Origin: Nitrosopumilales archaeon
Lineage (GTDB): Archaea > Thermoproteota > Nitrososphaeria > Nitrososphaerales > Nitrososphaeraceae
NCBI GenBank assembly: GCA_009665115.1
Contig: WJXE01000130.1
Span: forward strand, 1-5,551
Reading direction: 5' to 3'
Length of the DNA: 5,551 bases
Made by a program: the position numbers and the translations under genes
Notes under the pieces: model-generated
Told to the model about the DNA's origin: nothing
What the model saw: the letters and a program-made list of their open reading frames with translations, nothing else
Database searches by the model: none
In this document: positions 1 to 5,205 of the stretch, in pieces
Layout: every line of letters starts with the position of its first letter
Position numbering within the stretch: position 1 is the stretch's first letter

Positions 1-207
1 TACCTAATGTATGTCTCATGGATGATATTGACAAGCATATGCACAAAACTAGGAGCCGCTATGTTTGGGTGTTGCAGACAAGACTATATGTATTTGAATC
101 CTGACTGCATTATCTATGTTTTCGATCCAGACAAAAGCCTGAAACTAAAAGTTAAGCTCATAGATACAATGAATTACCCCTATTTATCCAAAGGAATGAT
201 CAAGTAG
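1..207 (+). CDS. Hypothetical protein, possibly 5'-truncated by the window edge
   Basis: The frame is open from base 1 to a TAG at 205-207, so it may be the end of a longer gene; the first ATG inside the window is at base 7 and would give 66 residues. I do not recognise the product. The N-terminal third is hydrophobic and Cys/Met-rich (two adjacent Cys near residue 22). The rest is more polar, with a DPDKSLKLKVKL stretch that could be a beta-strand pair. It converges on the minus-strand small ORFs ending at 254. There is no Shine-Dalgarno sequence before base 7. It could be a chance or decayed frame. Confidence 0.25.
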   Translation, partial: YLMYVSWMILTSICTKLGAAMFGCCRQDYMYLNPDCIIYVFDPDKSLKLKVKLIDTMNYPYLSKGMIK

Positions 208-253
208 TCTTTTGCTCGAATTTAAGACGTTCTTTAATCGATTTTCAAAACAC

Positions 254-376
254 TTATGATTCTCCTAACGCTCGTTGAAGGCACATATTACATAAAGGTA
301 TTAGTTTAGGGGCATTGAGTCTACCCACAGTTAATGAACAAAGAAAGATATCTCTTGACTGGGTTATAGCTCCCAT
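254..376 (-). CDS. Tiny ORF (40 aa) with a CxxC pair, coupled to the upstream ORF
   Basis: The ATG at 374-376 overlaps the TGA of the 376-534 ORF by one base (TGATG), an arrangement typical of translational coupling. The product would be 40 residues with Cys13, Cys29 and Cys32; the last two form a CNMC knuckle, but no second full pair is present. I do not recognise the family. The ORF is short enough to be open by chance in AT-rich DNA, so the main support is its tight junction with the preceding ORF. Confidence 0.2.
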   Translation of the reverse strand: MGAITQSRDIFLCSLTVGRLNAPKLIPLCNMCLQRALGES

Positions 377-534
377 CAAAAGTCACGAGCATCATAGGCT
401 ATTAATTGTCCACAGAGCAACATCAGCTCAGCTGGTTTCTCATTGCCATTCATTGTTATACCTTCTGTAGATTTCAGAAACATATACATCCGGTTAGCCA
501 GATAGTGTTTTAACCATTTATTTTGAGCGTTCAT
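376..534 (-). CDS. Small hypothetical protein (52 aa)
   Basis: Starting at ATG 532-534, this frame encodes 52 residues and ends in TGA. Its start lies inside the end of the 518-709 ORF (17-base overlap), and its stop overlaps the next ATG by one base, so it sits in a tight minus-strand chain. The predicted protein is mixed helical: a basic amphipathic N-terminus (NKWLKHYLANRMYMFLK), a polar middle, and a Leu-rich segment ending in IAYDARDF. No known domain is recognisable. The composition is protein-like with no low-complexity run. It could also be part of a larger gene split from its upstream neighbour by a frameshift, because the two overlap. Confidence 0.3.
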   Translation of the reverse strand: MNAQNKWLKHYLANRMYMFLKSTEGITMNGNEKPAELMLLCGQLIAYDARDF

Positions 535-709
535 AATAAAATTCACCTAACAGATTCTTTACTGGTTGTTGTGCGTATGGATGCGTATAATTTGTAATTT
601 TAAATCCAGTTTTTCTATCGTAATTGTCTGCTTCTATTATTTCGATTTGGTGCCCTGGATTGTATCTATGGTGTATGCTAATATGTCCTGTAGTAGTGAT
701 TGTTTTCAA
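518..709 (-). CDS. Small hypothetical beta-rich protein (63 aa, TTG start)
   Basis: I chose the TTG at 707-709 because a purine-rich AGGTAAAGAG immediately precedes it; an upstream TTG at 728-730 would give 70 residues. There is no ATG in the frame. The protein alternates polar and hydrophobic residues: KTITTTGH, then a His/Tyr-rich HHRYNPGHQIEIIEAD, then TGFKITNYTHPY, which suggests a small beta barrel or sheet. The PGHQIEI segment loosely resembles PUA/ASCH-type folds, but this is only an impression. The end overlaps the start of the 376-534 ORF by 17 bases. In the frame upstream of the TTG there are stops at about 742 and 787, so a decayed longer gene is an alternative. Confidence 0.33.
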   Translation of the reverse strand: MKTITTTGHISIHHRYNPGHQIEIIEADNYDRKTGFKITNYTHPYAQQPVKNLLGEFYYERSK

Positions 710-750
710 CTCTTTACCTGCTACAATCAAAACATATGGCGGTCATACTC

Positions 751-855
751 TTACCCTATCCTTATCCTCTGTAACGAGCAGCTATAACAATTGCCATATG
801 ATACGGTATCTAGAGTACACACTTTGCATTTTCTAACCTTGAAATGGTGGCTCAT
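751..855 (-). CDS. Putative minimal zinc-ribbon peptide (34 aa)
   Basis: ATG 853-855 opens a 34-codon frame ending in TAA. It has four cysteines, and they form two knuckles: Cys10-x2-Cys13, nine residues, then Cys23-x2-Cys26, with the glycine of YGNCYSC before the second pair as in many zinc ribbons. The N-terminus (SHHFKVRK) and C-terminus (LQRIRIG) are basic, as expected for a nucleic-acid-binding knuckle. Its ATG overlaps the TGA of a 14-codon ORF at 852-896 (ATGA), which starts seven bases after the stop of the larger zinc-ribbon gene at 904-1128. That spacing suggests co-transcription. The small size keeps confidence modest; it may be a fragment of a larger zinc protein. Confidence 0.4.
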   Translation of the reverse strand: MSHHFKVRKCKVCTLDTVSYGNCYSCSLQRIRIG

Positions 856-903
856 TTCCTGTTTTCCACCTTACGTTGCTGTGTTTCAATTGTCATCTAT
901 TCC

Positions 904-1128
904 TCATTGCAATTGATATTCTGCTATGTTTTTTTTTGCTGTCAATTTTGCTTTGTATTTTAGGTTGCGTGGTCTTGTTCTTAGTCTATATCCGCAGCAC
1001 GGACAAAATAATCCATCCCATTTTACGAAGATCTCACATACTTGACAACGCTTCTGTCCTGAAGAGTAACGACCAGTCCCGACTGGCTTCATCGCCTTAT
1101 GGCGTACGCATATTCCTTTACAGACCAT
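904..1128 (-). CDS. Conserved small zinc-ribbon protein (74 aa), thaumarchaeal type
   Basis: The 74-residue product carries a clear zinc ribbon: Cys28-x2-Cys31 and Cys42-x2-Cys45 (with Cys44 also present), in the context GQKRCQVCEIF, WDGL and CPCCGYRLR. Two more cysteines (Cys3, Cys7) lie near the N-terminus. The C-terminal 25 residues are strongly basic, ending in a charged helix-like segment, consistent with binding nucleic acid. From memory, short proteins with this GQKRCQ-CEIF-WDGL-CPCCGYRLR signature occur in Nitrososphaeria as uncharacterised proteins, often in several copies per genome; I cannot verify this here. The ATG at 1126-1128 is chosen because an in-frame TAA lies just upstream and the conserved region starts immediately. 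There is no strong Shine-Dalgarno sequence. Several tiny ORFs follow on the same strand. A role in transcription or replication regulation is possible but unproven. Confidence 0.85.
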   Translation of the reverse strand: MVCKGICVRHKAMKPVGTGRYSSGQKRCQVCEIFVKWDGLFCPCCGYRLRTRPRNLKYKAKLTAKKNIAEYQLQ

Positions 1129-1145
1129 TTTATTATTTCATTCCA

Positions 1146-1334
1146 TCATTTTGTACTTCTAGTGCATAACCATCCAACGACTAAAACTGATAGCAAATAT
1201 AGTTGCCCATTGTTAGACACATAGTGAAAAAAAATGGGAGTTGTTGCCAAAAATGTCTTCTTTATTTTCCATTCTTGTCCTTTTAAGTCCATGTAAAACA
1301 TCATATCCTTGTCTGAACTGGTTCTCAACTGCAT
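1146..1334 (-). CDS. Hypothetical small protein (62 aa), doubtful
   Basis: The frame runs from ATG 1332-1334 to TGA 1146-1148, ending 17 bases before the zinc-ribbon ATG on the same strand. The first half is polar and protein-like (SSDKDMMFYMDLKGQEWKIKK); the second half contains a short hydrophobic stretch (LYLLSVLVVGWLC) that could be a membrane helix. The frame stays open for 12 codons upstream of the ATG and would read KLGPYANPESVQ, which suggests an older, longer gene cut by the TAG before it. I do not recognise a family. It could be the first gene of a zinc-ribbon operon or a remnant. Confidence 0.25.
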   Translation of the reverse strand: MQLRTSSDKDMMFYMDLKGQEWKIKKTFLATTPIFFHYVSNNGQLYLLSVLVVGWLCTRSTK

Positions 1335-1848
1335 CTGTACCGATTCAGGATTTGCATATGGTCCAAGTTTCTATTGGTGTCAGACAAACGACAGTCTTGG
1401 TCTAATTAAGCAGCAGGTGAACTGTTAATAACTATACTCGACCTCCACTCCCTGTAACTAGCTCCCATATTTTTAGCAGTCCAACCTTTTCCTTACAATC
1501 GATATGGTTTGTAGAAATCTATGTGAGAAATTGTATTCCAAAATTATTTTTGATAAAAGTCATTATGAAGCTGGTAAGAAATAATGGAAATGCCTTAACA
1601 AGTAGGTTGCCCGAACCATTTGCTTCATAATTGTCTATAGGGTATACCCAAGGCTGAGAAGTAACCAGACTGCACAAACAAAAAGTACCGTGTAAGCTCC
1701 CTGTAGGCAGCTGCGTTAAAAATAATAATCGGGGTCCAACAATCCTTCCAATCTGAATCTAATAAGGACGCAAGTATCGGGTTAATGAGCCATCAAGTAA
1801 CCTAAAAACAAGAAAACAGTTATCAACGCCGTAATTCGATAATAAGAA
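1335..1848. other. Gene-poor stretch with a nearly open minus-strand frame
   Basis: I see no certain gene, tRNA, terminator or repeat here. On the minus strand one frame is open from 1758 down to a TAG at 1519-1521 (79 sense codons), without an ATG near its beginning. It is preceded by a single TAG at 1759-1761, beyond which the same frame is open again up to an ATG at 1960-1962. Other minus-strand fragments include a 20-codon TTG ORF at 1325-1387 whose stop overlaps the start region of the 1146-1334 ORF. The pattern looks more like decayed coding DNA than like a regulatory region. Confidence 0.4.
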
Positions 1849-2052
1849 ATGATAAGCAAATTTCACAATTACGAGAACTGCAAAATATGCAATGAAATAA
1901 GGGACTCTGATCACGGATACAATGACGATCCTGTTACTGCAGCAGTTCAAACGTATCGACATGTTCCTGATTGTACAGATTGTAAGGCAATGGCGAACCT
2001 AACAAATACACATTTAGCTGAAATCAAAGTCGAAGAAGGACAAATCAAATGA
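1849..2052 (+). CDS. Small CxxC/CxxC putative zinc-binding protein (67 aa)
   Basis: The 67-residue product has two cysteine pairs, Cys11-x2-Cys14 (ENCKICNE) and Cys42-x2-Cys45 (PDCTDCKA), separated by 27 residues that are acidic and rich in Asp, Asn and His. This is the spacing of a zinc ribbon or treble-clef-like fold. The C-terminal 20 residues look helical and acidic. The protein is hydrophilic, so it is probably cytoplasmic. I do not recognise a named family. The ATG has no Shine-Dalgarno sequence (AATAAGAAATG), as in leaderless archaeal genes. The opposite strand is also open in exact codon register, but that reading is uniformly hydrophobic, as expected for the antisense of a hydrophilic gene. 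The stop TGA overlaps a 12-codon ATG ORF (ATGA), which I do not call. Confidence 0.6.
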   Translation: MISKFHNYENCKICNEIRDSDHGYNDDPVTAAVQTYRHVPDCTDCKAMANLTNTHLAEIKVEEGQIK

Positions 2053-2179
2053 GACATATAGGAGCTGTGGTTAGTCTTTCCGAATGAAAATTTTGGGCTA
2101 TTGTTGGCGCACGCACCACTGTTAGACGAGCCCGCAATAATTCTGTGTAATATGATTTGCGATTCTTAAGAAATTTTAT

Positions 2180-2389
2180 GTGGGAATTTTTTGGATTGAG
2201 AACGGAAGCTGTTGCTATGATTATGGTTTTAGGTGGAACATAACAAACAAGGAACGATTAGTGAGAAATCCCACTCACTCCTATAACTCATATCGCACTC
2301 TTTGATTAGCTATGATGTTTGTATCTATTTTCTGCGTGTTAAGTTGCGTCTCGGCTGGAGTAGCGGTCTATTTCTTGATTTCTTTATGA
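2180..2389 (+). pseudogene. Broken copy of the single-helix membrane protein ORF
   Basis: This reads in the same frame as the right-hand ORF at 5206-5475 and encodes the same FWIENG...YDYGFRWNITNKERLVRN segment and C-terminal helix, but a TGA at 2303-2305 replaces the CGA (Arg62) of the intact copy. The N-terminal part is also different: upstream of 2182 the sequence no longer resembles the right copy, and the only candidate start is GTG 2180. Relative to the right copy it has three extra codons (cac tcc tat region), so the indel keeps the frame. The part after the stop could restart at ATG 2312 to give a 25-residue hydrophobic peptide. I read it as a decayed paralogue. Confidence 0.6.
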
Positions 2390-2465
2390 CCCACTCAGTT
2401 TTGGCTGCCATTTTGAGATCTGAATACAAGAAAAAATTCTTGTCCAAAGTGTGCCTATATAGTGC
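2182..2465 (+). repeat. Direct repeat, left copy
   Basis: This copy matches 5277-5551 in the same orientation. From 2189 onward I count about ten substitutions plus a 9-base segment absent from the right copy (around 2268-2285). Otherwise the two are identical, including the final 60 or so bases. The left edge is diffuse: GGGA matches at 2182-2185, three bases differ, then the match is solid from TTTTGGATTGAG. The right edge cannot be placed because the second copy reaches the end of the window while still matching. The repeat carries the C-terminal part of a small membrane-protein ORF plus about 75 bases after its stop. Confidence 0.95.
2426..2443. repeat. Small hairpin in the left repeat copy
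   Basis: ACAAGAA, four A, TTCTTGT: a perfect 7-bp inverted repeat with a 4-base loop, about 37 bases after the end of the pseudogene frame. It is conserved unchanged in the right copy. It could be a weak transcript-end structure or a protein site; it lacks a following T run. Confidence 0.5.
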
Positions 2466-2776
2466 CGCATAAAGTCCCATTCTTTTTAAAATTTTGAAGA
2501 AGAAAACTAAGGAGAATCAGGTGTGATTGCTATATCTTATAAGGGATGAAGAGCGTACCCTCCTTGTTGGTTCTCTTCCCAGAATTAAGCCATTCTTGTT
2601 CGTATGCGTCACGTCATGACTCATAATAAAATAAAGGCATCTGCTTAATTATATTGTGATCCATATATTTCTTGTTCGATAATAATAACAAAACCCTTTT
2701 CGTATCTGAGAATGCTGACCAGTGACCAATAATGAATAAAGCAATCTGTCAGCGCGTTTGGAGAAGAAGATCTCGT
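2466..2776. other. Intergenic stretch, no convincing gene
   Basis: This fills the space between the left repeat and the regulator promoter. The only plus-strand ATG ORF of note is 26 codons at 2546-2626, which has no recognisable features. A weak 6-bp stem (GAAGAG 2548-2553 with CTCTTC 2573-2578) is present. I see no tRNA, promoter or coding signal that I would defend. Confidence 0.5.
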
Positions 2777-2800
2777 TGCCTAGCAATTATTGGATAGGCA
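2777..2800. promoter_or_regulatory. Inverted repeat directly upstream of the TATA box
   Basis: TGCCTA at 2777-2782 pairs with TAGGCA at 2795-2800, and inside it CAAT (2784-2787) pairs with ATTG (2789-2792), giving a nested, slightly offset dyad of 24 bases. It ends four bases before the purine-rich stretch of the promoter, a position used by archaeal activators or secondary operators. Its sequence differs from the palindrome at 2821-2838, so it would bind a different protein, if any. Confidence 0.35.
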
Positions 2801-2803
2801 TTT

Positions 2804-2816
2804 AAAGATTTATATA
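2804..2816 (+). promoter_or_regulatory. Archaeal promoter (BRE-like purines plus TATA box) for the marR-MFS operon
   Basis: The TATA element TTTATATA lies at 2809-2816, preceded by AAAGA at 2804-2808 in the position of a TFB recognition element. With the usual archaeal distance of roughly 22-27 bases from the centre of the TATA box, transcription would start at about 2835-2842, only a few bases before the ATG at 2846. The messenger would be essentially leaderless, which fits the absence of a Shine-Dalgarno sequence there. Confidence 0.65.
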
Positions 2817-2820
2817 TCAT

Positions 2821-2838
2821 TGGTTAGTATACTAACCA
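2821..2838. promoter_or_regulatory. Perfect 18-bp palindromic operator, probable MarR site
   Basis: TGGTTAGTATACTAACCA is identical to its reverse complement across all 18 bases. It begins four bases after the TATA box and ends seven bases before the MarR start codon, covering the expected transcription start. A partial third half-site (ATTAGTATA) runs from 2838 into the ATG. MarR dimers bind palindromes of about this length, and placement here would block RNA polymerase, so autorepression of the operon is the natural reading. Confidence 0.75.
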
Positions 2839-2845
2839 TTAGTAT

Positions 2846-3412
2846 ATGTCAATACAAAGGTATGATTTTGGAAATAGTATTGGGTATATAATTAATCGGA
2901 CGGCTAAGGGGTTTGTTAAGGCTCTTGATTCTCAATTAAGGGAAAAAGTAGGTGTAACTGTTGGTCAATGGAAGGTCCTAGTGATGTTAGTTGATCAAAA
3001 TGGTCTTACTCAAAAGGAAATAGCTGACAGATTGGGATTGGAAGGCGCTACACTTATTCCCATTATAGATAAGATGGAAAAAGATAAGTTAGTAGTAAGG
3101 AAGGTTGACCCCGCTGATAGGCGAAATAATATGATCTATCGTACAGAAATCGCTGATGCTCTATGGGATAAAATGATACAATGTGCATTGAATATAAAGG
3201 AAATATCTCTAAAGGGCGTACCAGAAGAAAATGTCAAGATAATGAAAGATGTCCTAGAGAATATTTGGCAAAACCTTAGACTTCATTTTGACGTTGATTG
3301 TACTAGTATTAAAAATAACCATAATGTAGCATCACCTGTTACGACTGTAAAAAAAAGATTGTCAAAAGAGGTGAGTAATAAAAATGGTATCCGCCAAAGA
3401 AAAAGATACTAA
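2846..3412 (+). CDS. MarR-family transcriptional regulator with basic C-terminal tail
   Basis: This is a 188-residue winged helix-turn-helix regulator. Residues 10-35 form the N-terminal dimerisation helix. The HTH runs through GQWKVL (40-45), LTQKEIADRLGLEGATLIPIIDKME (54-78), with the recognition helix at about 66-79. The wing carries the family hallmark Asp88-Pro-x-Asp91-Arg92-Arg93. Residues 102-148 form the long C-terminal dimerisation helices. Typical members have about 140-160 residues; the extra 40 residues here (149-188) are polar and basic, probably disordered, and end over the start of the transporter gene. The ATG is fixed by an in-frame TAG at 2840-2842. The protein very likely represses its own operon through the palindrome just upstream and is released by a small ligand exported by the pump. 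The ligand is unknown. Two cysteines (113, 152) leave redox sensing possible. Confidence 0.92.
   Translation: MSIQRYDFGNSIGYIINRTAKGFVKALDSQLREKVGVTVGQWKVLVMLVDQNGLTQKEIADRLGLEGATLIPIIDKMEKDKLVVRKVDPADRRNNMIYRTEIADALWDKMIQCALNIKEISLKGVPEENVKIMKDVLENIWQNLRLHFDVDCTSIKNNHNVASPVTTVKKRLSKEVSNKNGIRQRKRY
3368..3374 (+). promoter_or_regulatory. Shine-Dalgarno site for the MFS gene, inside marR
   Basis: GAGGTGA lies nine bases before the transporter ATG at 3384 and within the last codons of the regulator. It is a strong match to the 16S rRNA tail and contrasts with the leaderless first gene. It supports the choice of this start and translation of the second gene from a shared messenger. Confidence 0.7.
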
Positions 3413-4976
3413 TCACTATAACAAATCAACCTCCGGGGCATCTACTTCTGTAAAGATTCCCTCCTATGCATGGAAGGTACTTGCTGTTTTGAGCCTTGTA
3501 GCTACTATGGTCATGTATGCAGAAACAATGCTTATTCCAGCTATCCCTGATCTTATCAAAGATTTTAGAACGTCATATAGTATGTCTTCATGGATTCTTA
3601 CCGCATACCTCGTCTCCGGTGCGGTTATGACTCCGATAGCTGGCAAGTTGTCTGATATCTATGGTAAAAAGAAGATATTGCTTATCATAATGGCAATCTA
3701 CACGATAGGAGTTTCTACTGCAGGTTTTGCTAATAACATATACTTTATGCTAGTTGCTAGAGCAATCCAAGGAATAGGGATGTCAATGTTTCCTATTGCT
3801 TTTAGTATTGTGAGAGATCAATTCCCAAGAGAAAAGATGGCGATCGGTCAAGGAGTAATTACTTCGATGTTTGCCTCAGGCGCTGTGATAGGGCTATCGG
3901 TTGGAGGAACTATAATTCAGCATTTTGGATGGCAAGCCACATTCTTCACAATAATACCCATCTCAATCTCACTCTTGATAGTGATCTGGCGGTTTATAAA
4001 TGTCAACCAAAATGAATATGTTAAGCAGCAGCCATTACATCTACAACAACAGGCAGATAAAAAATCCAGTATCATAAATCTGAAGAGCAGAAATAACGAT
4101 AACAACTCTTATACCAAAATTTCTAGTAATAAAACCATAGATGTAAAAGGTGCATTAACATTAGCTGCAACCATAACTTCATTTCTACTCGTACTTACAT
4201 TTCTAGAGACAGGCAGTGATAATTCTTCAACTCATCTTGTAATTGGGTTTCTAGCAATAGCAGTTGTTTCACTTTCATTATTCATAGTGGTGGAAAGAAG
4301 AGCGGCCTCACCATTAATTGATTTTAAGATGCTGTTAGACAAGACACTACTTCCAGCAAATATTCTGATAATGATTATTGGGCTATCAATGTTTATGGTT
4401 TTTCAAACTATACCGATATTAGTAAGAAGCCCTATTCCAATTGGTTTTGGAGAAAGCGCTACTAACACTGGAAATGTTCAGCTACCATTTGCTCTAGTAC
4501 TTCTAGTATTTGGCCCAACCTCGGGCTTTATAATATCAAAATTGGGATCATTAAGGCCAATAATGATTGGTACTATTATAAGTGCTGCAGGATTCATTGG
4601 TCTTTTAATCCTACATCAAACAGAAATTGAAATATCTGCGAGCCTTGCGATTCTATCAGCTGGATTATCATTGACTAGTGTAGGAACAATGAATGTAATA
4701 ATTCTCTCTACTCCAAAACAGTATACTGGAATATCCTTGGGTACTAGTATGCTTATGAGAATTGTAGGAAGCGCAATAGGTCCTGCAGTAGCAGGAATGT
4801 ATATGCAGTCTAATCAATCCATATTGATAATAGGAGGAATAACACGTTTCTTTCCATCTACAGAGTCATACAACCTCATATTCCTAACTGCAGCGATAGT
4901 ATCTATTGTGGGCATAGTAGTGGCGACACTACTACGACAGAGGGTTAGAAAAATAGCCATACCAAATGTTGTCTAG
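3384..4976 (+). CDS. MFS exporter, DHA2 (14-helix) drug/H+ antiporter type
   Basis: The 530-residue protein fits the usual 450-550 of DHA2 (EmrB/QacA-like) pumps, which use the proton gradient to expel drugs or other toxic compounds across the cytoplasmic membrane. Helix 1 starts near residue 30. Motif A is GKLSDIYGKKK at 87-97 between helices 2 and 3; the motif B region is ARAIQGIG with Arg126 and Gly130. Motif C in helix 5 keeps Gly157, Gly166, Gly170 and Gly174-Gly175, but the usual Pro after Gly170 is Leu171. Helix 7 follows a polar, Asn/Gln-rich loop (208-252). The ERRAASPLIDFKML segment (304-317) is the DHA2 signature before helix 9. About 14 membrane segments are visible, with a basic C-terminus. 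The start overlaps marR by 29 bases, so the two are co-regulated. The substrate cannot be read from sequence. Confidence 0.92.
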   Translation: MVSAKEKDTNHYNKSTSGASTSVKIPSYAWKVLAVLSLVATMVMYAETMLIPAIPDLIKDFRTSYSMSSWILTAYLVSGAVMTPIAGKLSDIYGKKKILLIIMAIYTIGVSTAGFANNIYFMLVARAIQGIGMSMFPIAFSIVRDQFPREKMAIGQGVITSMFASGAVIGLSVGGTIIQHFGWQATFFTIIPISISLLIVIWRFINVNQNEYVKQQPLHLQQQADKKSSIINLKSRNNDNNSYTKISSNKTIDVKGALTLAATITSFLLVLTFLETGSDNSSTHLVIGFLAIAVVSLSLFIVVERRAASPLIDFKMLLDKTLLPANILIMIIGLSMFMVFQTIPILVRSPIPIGFGESATNTGNVQLPFALVLLVFGPTSGFIISKLGSLRPIMIGTIISAAGFIGLLILHQTEIEISASLAILSAGLSLTSVGTMNVIILSTPKQYTGISLGTSMLMRIVGSAIGPAVAGMYMQSNQSILIIGGITRFFPSTESYNLIFLTAAIVSIVGIVVATLLRQRVRKIAIPNVV

Positions 4977-5205
4977 TTGATAAATACTATGGGTCGACGC
5001 ATGATCAATCAAAGAATTGAATATAGTGCTTCTTTGTTATGTCGATCTCAAATTGGGAACTAAAAAAAGATCATTATTCTTATTTCATTTTTTGGAGCAG
5101 CAATTTCCGTGTTCCTCTCATATTATTGACAACAAACAAAGGAGTAATGGGCGAATCTGTGAACCTTCTTGTATTGTCACCTTCGCCTAGAGGCTTTAAG
5201 TCAGT
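4977..5205. other. Spacer with remnants of a small membrane-protein frame
   Basis: After the transporter, ATG 4989 opens a 24-codon frame ending in TAA (5061-5063). The same frame then reads a Lys-Lys followed by a strongly hydrophobic run (IIILISFFGAAISVFLSYY) to TGA 5127-5129, so one stop separates a polar start from a membrane helix. A different frame carries ATG 5148 (24 codons, after AAAGGAGTA). I do not call any of these as intact genes. No clear terminator is visible; the nearest T-rich run is at about 5083-5093. Confidence 0.4.

Noticed and set aside
566..836. Overlapping plus-strand ORFs of about 70 codons
   Set aside because: They lie antisense to the minus-strand ORFs at 518-709 and 751-855, overlap each other in two frames, and have Cys/Tyr/Ile-rich composition typical of shadows.
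876..1169. Plus-strand 97-codon ORF
   Set aside because: It is the antisense of the well-supported zinc-ribbon gene; its hydrophobic run mirrors the polar minus-strand codons.
1759..1962. Minus-strand 67-codon hydrophobic ORF as an intact gene
   Set aside because: It is in exact antisense register with the CxxC protein at 1849-2052, which explains most of its openness and hydrophobicity; kept only as part of a finding about the longer frame.
2548..2578. GAAGAG/CTCTTC stem as a terminator
   Set aside because: Only six base pairs with a 19-base loop and no T run; it also follows no clear gene.
3464..4105. Minus-strand ORFs at 3464-3646 and 3917-4105
   Set aside because: Both lie inside the MFS gene on the opposite strand and have no features of their own.
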